In this document: piece after piece, positions 6,792 to 8,580 of the stretch
Layout of the letters: each line of letters begins with the position of its first letter
How positions within the stretch are numbered: the stretch's first letter is position 1
Source of the DNA: DASTQL01 sp035761805
GTDB taxonomy: Bacteria > Actinomycetota > Actinomycetes > Jiangellales > Jiangellaceae
DNA length: 8,580 bases
Reading direction: 5' to 3'
Assembly: GCA_035761805.1 (NCBI GenBank)
Contig: DASTQL010000062.1
Location: 1 to 8,580 of the forward strand
Program-made: the position numbers and the translations under genes
Notes under the pieces: model-generated
The model's input: only the letters and a program-made list of their open reading frames with translations
Databases searched by the model: none
Told to the model about the DNA's origin: nothing

Positions 6792-7034
6792 ATGGCCACC
6801 GGCGAGACCGGCTTCGACGACGTCACCTACGACCTCGTCTCCGTCCAGTACCACTCCCTCAAGGCGGGCCACGACTACGGCCAGTACGTGAGGGACGCCC
6901 GCAACGCAGGGCGGGACGACATCGCCAGCTTCTTCGAGCAGGTGATGAAGGAGGACTCCGAGCGGGCGCGACAGTGTCACGAGTTCATCAAGGACCTCTC
7001 CGGCAGCGACCAGTCGGGTCCGGCAGTCACCTGA
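6792..7034 (+). CDS. Small ferritin-like helical protein, function unknown
   Basis: This encodes 80 acidic residues with two predicted amphipathic helices: DDVTYDLVSVQYHSLKAGHD (residues 9-28) and a second at about 40-68, with EQVMKEDSERARQCHEFIKD (49-68) as its clearest part. The YDLVSVQYHSLKAG motif and the later E-D-x-x-R-A-x-x-x-H spacing resemble small ferritin-like proteins seen in actinobacteria and cyanobacteria. Residues such as E49, E54, H64 and E65 could bind metal if the protein dimerises into a four-helix bundle, but this is inference. There is no signal peptide or membrane segment. The start is clear: GGAGGAGGG lies just before ATG 6792. It is divergent from the KAP NTPase gene, with 114 bases between the starts, and is closed by a strong hairpin at 7048-7088, so it is a single-gene transcript. 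A SigB/SigF-like promoter upstream would suit a stationary-phase or stress protein. Confidence 0.82.
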   Translation: MATGETGFDDVTYDLVSVQYHSLKAGHDYGQYVRDARNAGRDDIASFFEQVMKEDSERARQCHEFIKDLSGSDQSGPAVT

Positions 7035-7047
7035 CCGCTGTACCCGC

Positions 7048-7088
7048 CGTGCGGCCGTCGTCTCCTCGTCGGGAGGCGGCGCCGCACG
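7048..7088 (+). terminator. Strong hairpin terminator after the ferritin-like gene
   Basis: Eight outer pairs (CGTGCGGC with GCCGCACG) continue, after one bulged C at 7056, into nine inner pairs (7057-7065 with 7072-7080, two of them G-T) closed by a six-base loop. It begins 14 bases after the stop codon. There is no T-run, as is common for actinobacterial terminators. Confidence 0.7.
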
Positions 7089-7135
7089 TACGGGGGAGAT
7101 GAGTCTCGCCAGGCTCGGGTGTCTACGGGTTGCGA

Positions 7136-7158
7136 GCGGCGGGCACCAGGCCCGCCGC
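7136..7158 (+). terminator. Second perfect hairpin, terminator or attenuator before the VOC remnant
   Basis: GCGGCGGGC (7136-7144) and GCCCGCCGC (7150-7158) form nine uninterrupted G-C pairs with a five-base loop ACCAG. It lies 27 bases before ATG 7186 and 47 bases after the first hairpin, and has no T-run. It may back up the first terminator or attenuate transcription of the remnant. Confidence 0.45.
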
Positions 7159-7185
7159 CGGCCGATTGTCAGGGAGAAAGGACGC

Positions 7186-7290
7186 ATGCCCCGCATGATC
7201 TTCGTCAACCTGGTCATGTATGCGGCCACCTGCCAGGACCTGGACGGGCACGCGTGGGAGTTCCTGGCCATGGAGGACTCGGGGTCCTGA
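7186..7290 (+). pseudogene. VOC/glyoxalase-family remnant with in-frame internal deletion (34 codons)
   Basis: The 34-residue frame begins MPRMIFVNL, the standard first strand of a widespread VOC (glyoxalase/extradiol dioxygenase fold) protein group. It then jumps to VMYAATCQDLDGHAWEFLAM, which matches the C-terminal strand of the same group (usual pattern: MYGRSF, then D-x-DGH-x-WE-x-x-x-M). About 90-100 residues in between, including the rest of the metal site, are missing, yet the frame stays open. The ribosome site (AGGGAGAAAGGA, 7171-7182) and the ATG are well placed, so a short peptide could still be made. The in-frame extension back to 7099 has no such site. A single VOC domain cannot fold from these two ends, so I call it a pseudogene. 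The alternative, a genuine small protein, is less likely. Confidence 0.6.
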
Positions 7291-7354
7291 GGGGCCGTCG
7301 GCGCCCGGGGTCCTCGTCGGCCCTAGCCCGGTCGATGCCCGCGGACGGTGCGGG

Positions 7355-7370
7355 TAGCGTCCCGGACGTG
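7355..7370 (+). promoter_or_regulatory. -10 element (TAGCGT) and leaderless GTG start of the cobalamin-binding protein gene
   Basis: TAGCGT at 7355-7360 fits the actinobacterial TANNNT -10 and ends seven bases before GTG 7368. There is no Shine-Dalgarno sequence before this GTG. Transcription starting on the GTG itself would give a leaderless message, common in actinobacteria. The -35 region is weak. Confidence 0.5.
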
Positions 7371-8258
7371 CGGATCGTGTCGCTGCTGCCCTCCGCCACG
7401 GAGATGCTCTTCGCCCTCGGGGCCGGGGACGACGTGGTCGGTGTGACCTTCGAGTGCGACTCGCCACCGGAGGCGCGGACCCGCCGCATCGTGTCGACCA
7501 GCGCCCTGCCGGAGGGGCTCGGACCGGCCGAGATCGACGCGGTCGTGGCGACGCGGATGGCGGCCGGCGAGGATCTGTACCACCTGGACGAGGGGGCGCT
7601 CGCGGCGCTCGACGCCGACCTGGTCGTCACGCAGGACCTCTGCGCCGTCTGCGCGGTGGACGTGTCGGTGGTCGACGATGCGTTGGCGCACCTGGGCTGC
7701 AGCGGCGAGGTGCTCACCCTGGACCCGCAGGACCTGGGTGAGGTGCTGGCCTCGGTGGTGACACTGGGCGCCGCGGTCAGGCGTACCGAGCAGGCGTCTG
7801 TGCTGCAGGAGTCTCTCCGGGAGCGGCTGGTCGCGGTCGGCGGTGCGGTCGACGGCCGCCGCCGGGTGTCCACCGCGGTCCTCGAATGGACCGATCCGCC
7901 CTTCGCCCCGGGCCACTGGGTCCCCGACATGGTCGAGGCCGCGGGCGGCCGGTGCGTGCTCGGCGAGGGTGGCACCCGGTCCGCCCGTACGACGTGGGAA
8001 GCGGTCGCCAACTCGGCGCCCGAGGTGGTCGTCTCGGCGCCCTGCGGCTACGGACTGGCCGATTCCATACGGCTGGCAGAGCAGGTCGTCGCCGACGGCC
8101 GGCTGCCGCCCGGCGTGCCGGTCTGGGCGGTCGACGCCAACGCCTCGTTCGCACGCCCCGGCCCGCGCCTGGTCGACGGAGTCGAAGTGCTGGCCGCCGT
8201 GCTGCACCCCGAAGCACGGCTGCCGCTGGACGCCCGGCTGGCCCGGCGCATCGCCTGA
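7368..8258 (+). CDS. Soluble cobalamin-binding / BtuF-like helical-backbone metal receptor protein
   Basis: The product has 296 residues of the periplasmic-binding fold shared by cobalamin and ferric-siderophore receptors. It opens with MRIVSLLPSATEMLFALGAG and then VGVTFECDSPPEAR (residues 24-37). Further landmarks are TQDLCAVCAV (88-97), LEWTDPPFAPGHWVPDM (172-188) and SAPCGYGL (223-230). These match the actinobacterial cobalamin-binding protein branch, which is related to E. coli BtuF but distinct from it. There is no signal peptide or lipobox cysteine and the fold begins at residue 2, so it is probably cytoplasmic and unlikely to be a classical transporter subunit. No permease or ATPase gene adjoins it. 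C92, C95 and C226 could bind metal (inference). GTG 7368 was chosen because family similarity begins there and a leaderless promoter fits; ATG 7335 in the same frame would add 11 unmatched residues. Its stop lies 17 bases from the end of the convergent zinc-ribbon gene. Confidence 0.85.
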   Translation: MRIVSLLPSATEMLFALGAGDDVVGVTFECDSPPEARTRRIVSTSALPEGLGPAEIDAVVATRMAAGEDLYHLDEGALAALDADLVVTQDLCAVCAVDVSVVDDALAHLGCSGEVLTLDPQDLGEVLASVVTLGAAVRRTEQASVLQESLRERLVAVGGAVDGRRRVSTAVLEWTDPPFAPGHWVPDMVEAAGGRCVLGEGGTRSARTTWEAVANSAPEVVVSAPCGYGLADSIRLAEQVVADGRLPPGVPVWAVDANASFARPGPRLVDGVEVLAAVLHPEARLPLDARLARRIA

Positions 8259-8278
8259 CGCCCGGGCCCGAAACGTCA
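8256..8278. terminator. Inverted repeat joining the two convergent stop codons
   Basis: TGACG (8256-8260) and CGTCA (8274-8278) form five pairs across a 13-base GC-rich spacer that contains the palindrome GCCCGGGC. Each arm includes the stop codon of one of the convergent genes. It may serve as a shared two-way terminator, but the stem is short. Confidence 0.3.
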
Positions 8279-8452
8279 ACCGCCCACGAACGGCGGCGAC
8301 GGGTTGTCCCAGTTCTCCAGTGGGACGTCGCGCTCGTGGCCGCATCTGTGGCACTTGTCGTAGCGCGGGTTGGACCGGCCCAGGCGGTCCACCCGGTCAG
8401 GGGCGCTCTTGCGTTGGTACCGGTGACGACCCAGCCGGCAGAGCAGTGTCAT
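8276..8452 (-). CDS. Small zinc-ribbon protein, function unknown
   Basis: This encodes 58 basic residues. C5-x-L-G-x-H10 near the start and C34-H-R-C37-G later make a probable four-ligand zinc site (C5, H10, C34, C37). The linker RSNPRYDKCHRCGHER is typical of short bacterial zinc-ribbon proteins, which are often annotated as hypothetical. The tail (ENWDNPSPPFVGG) looks disordered. ATG 8452 was chosen because AAGGAG lies nine bases upstream. In-frame ATGs at 8470 and 8482 and GTG 8527 have weaker sites and would add residues that look like non-coding sequence. There is no signal peptide or membrane segment. The gene converges on the cobalamin-binding protein gene. Nucleic-acid or protein binding is possible but not shown. 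Confidence 0.75.
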   Translation of the reverse strand: MTLLCRLGRHRYQRKSAPDRVDRLGRSNPRYDKCHRCGHERDVPLENWDNPSPPFVGG

Positions 8453-8492
8453 TTGCCGCGTCTCCTTCATCGCTTCCGGCATCGTCCGCCGC

Positions 8493-8531
8493 CCTGGTGA
8501 GGCGGTCAACGCCGCGGGCGCCTCCACCAGG
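8493..8531. repeat. Imperfect 12-bp inverted repeat upstream of the zinc-ribbon gene
   Basis: CCTGGTGAGGCG (8493-8504) pairs with 8519-8531 on the far side of a 14-base spacer, with a single bulged C near 8524. It sits about 40 bases upstream of ATG 8452 on the minus strand. It could be an operator or a transcript hairpin for that gene or for a gene beyond the right edge. Nothing else was recognised in 8453-8580. Confidence 0.45.
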
Positions 8532-8580
8532 CTGGTCGGGACATCACGAGAGGGTTGGCAGGTCGTGGACGTGCTGGTGG

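Noticed and set aside
7099..7185. N-terminal extension of the VOC remnant to GTG/ATG 7099
   Set aside because: The extension crosses the hairpin at 7136-7158, has no family similarity, and the ribosome site points to ATG 7186.
7292..7325. GGGCCG/CGGCCC pairing downstream of the VOC remnant as a terminator
   Set aside because: Six pairs across a loop of about 20 bases is within chance expectation at this GC content.
8564..8580. Possible start of a plus-strand gene (GTG GAC GTG CTG GTG) at the right edge
   Set aside because: Only 17 bases are in the window and the ribosome site is weak, so it cannot be supported.
1..8580. CRISPR array, tRNA, rRNA, insertion sequence or integrase
   Set aside because: No regularly spaced repeats, cloverleaf-like segment, rRNA-like sequence, transposase or integrase motifs were seen on either strand.

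Overview
The window is very GC-rich, uses GTG starts freely, and carries a DUF222/HNH-endonuclease gene and a zinc-ribbon, DinB, VOC and cobalamin-binding gene set typical of Actinomycetota. The DUF222 protein type is especially abundant in Geodermatophilaceae-like soil and rock actinobacteria, so that family is my guess (inference; no marker gene is present). No tRNA, rRNA, CRISPR array, insertion sequence or integrase was seen.

Layout from left to right: (i) the N-terminal part of a minus-strand DUF222/HNH-type protein runs off the left edge (1-340). (ii) A minus-strand DinB/DUF664 gene (393-938) is divergent from an isocitrate lyase/PEP mutase superfamily gene (990-1811). (iii) Next is a multicopper oxidase gene (1908 to about 3480). 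It is broken by four one-base indels in or beside G/C runs, has lost one copper-ligand histidine to glutamine, and has no stop codon before it runs into the next gene. (iv) The centrepiece is a convergent, intact 1037-residue gene (3564-6677, minus). It joins an unrecognised helical N-terminus, a WD40-like beta-propeller and a KAP-family P-loop NTPase with two transmembrane helices inserted between Walker A and Walker B. (v) Divergent from it is a small ferritin-like helical protein (6792-7034) followed by a strong hairpin terminator. (vi) Next is a 34-codon remnant that looks like a VOC/glyoxalase protein with its middle deleted in frame (7186-7290). (vii) A soluble BtuF-like cobalamin/metal-binding protein follows (7368-8258), probably from a leaderless transcript. 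(viii) A 58-residue zinc-ribbon protein lies convergent to it (8276-8452, minus). The last 128 bases hold an imperfect inverted repeat and no assignable gene.

The genes do not form one pathway. Most are single transcription units in alternating directions, as in an accessory stretch of an actinobacterial chromosome. The best candidate for undescribed biology is the propeller-KAP NTPase, whose architecture suits a membrane-tethered sensor/switch NTPase of the kind found in bacterial conflict (for example anti-phage) or signalling systems. It stands alone here, with no recognisable effector gene, so a role in defence is inference. Two broken genes (multicopper oxidase and VOC protein) within 4 kb suggest that this segment is losing genes.
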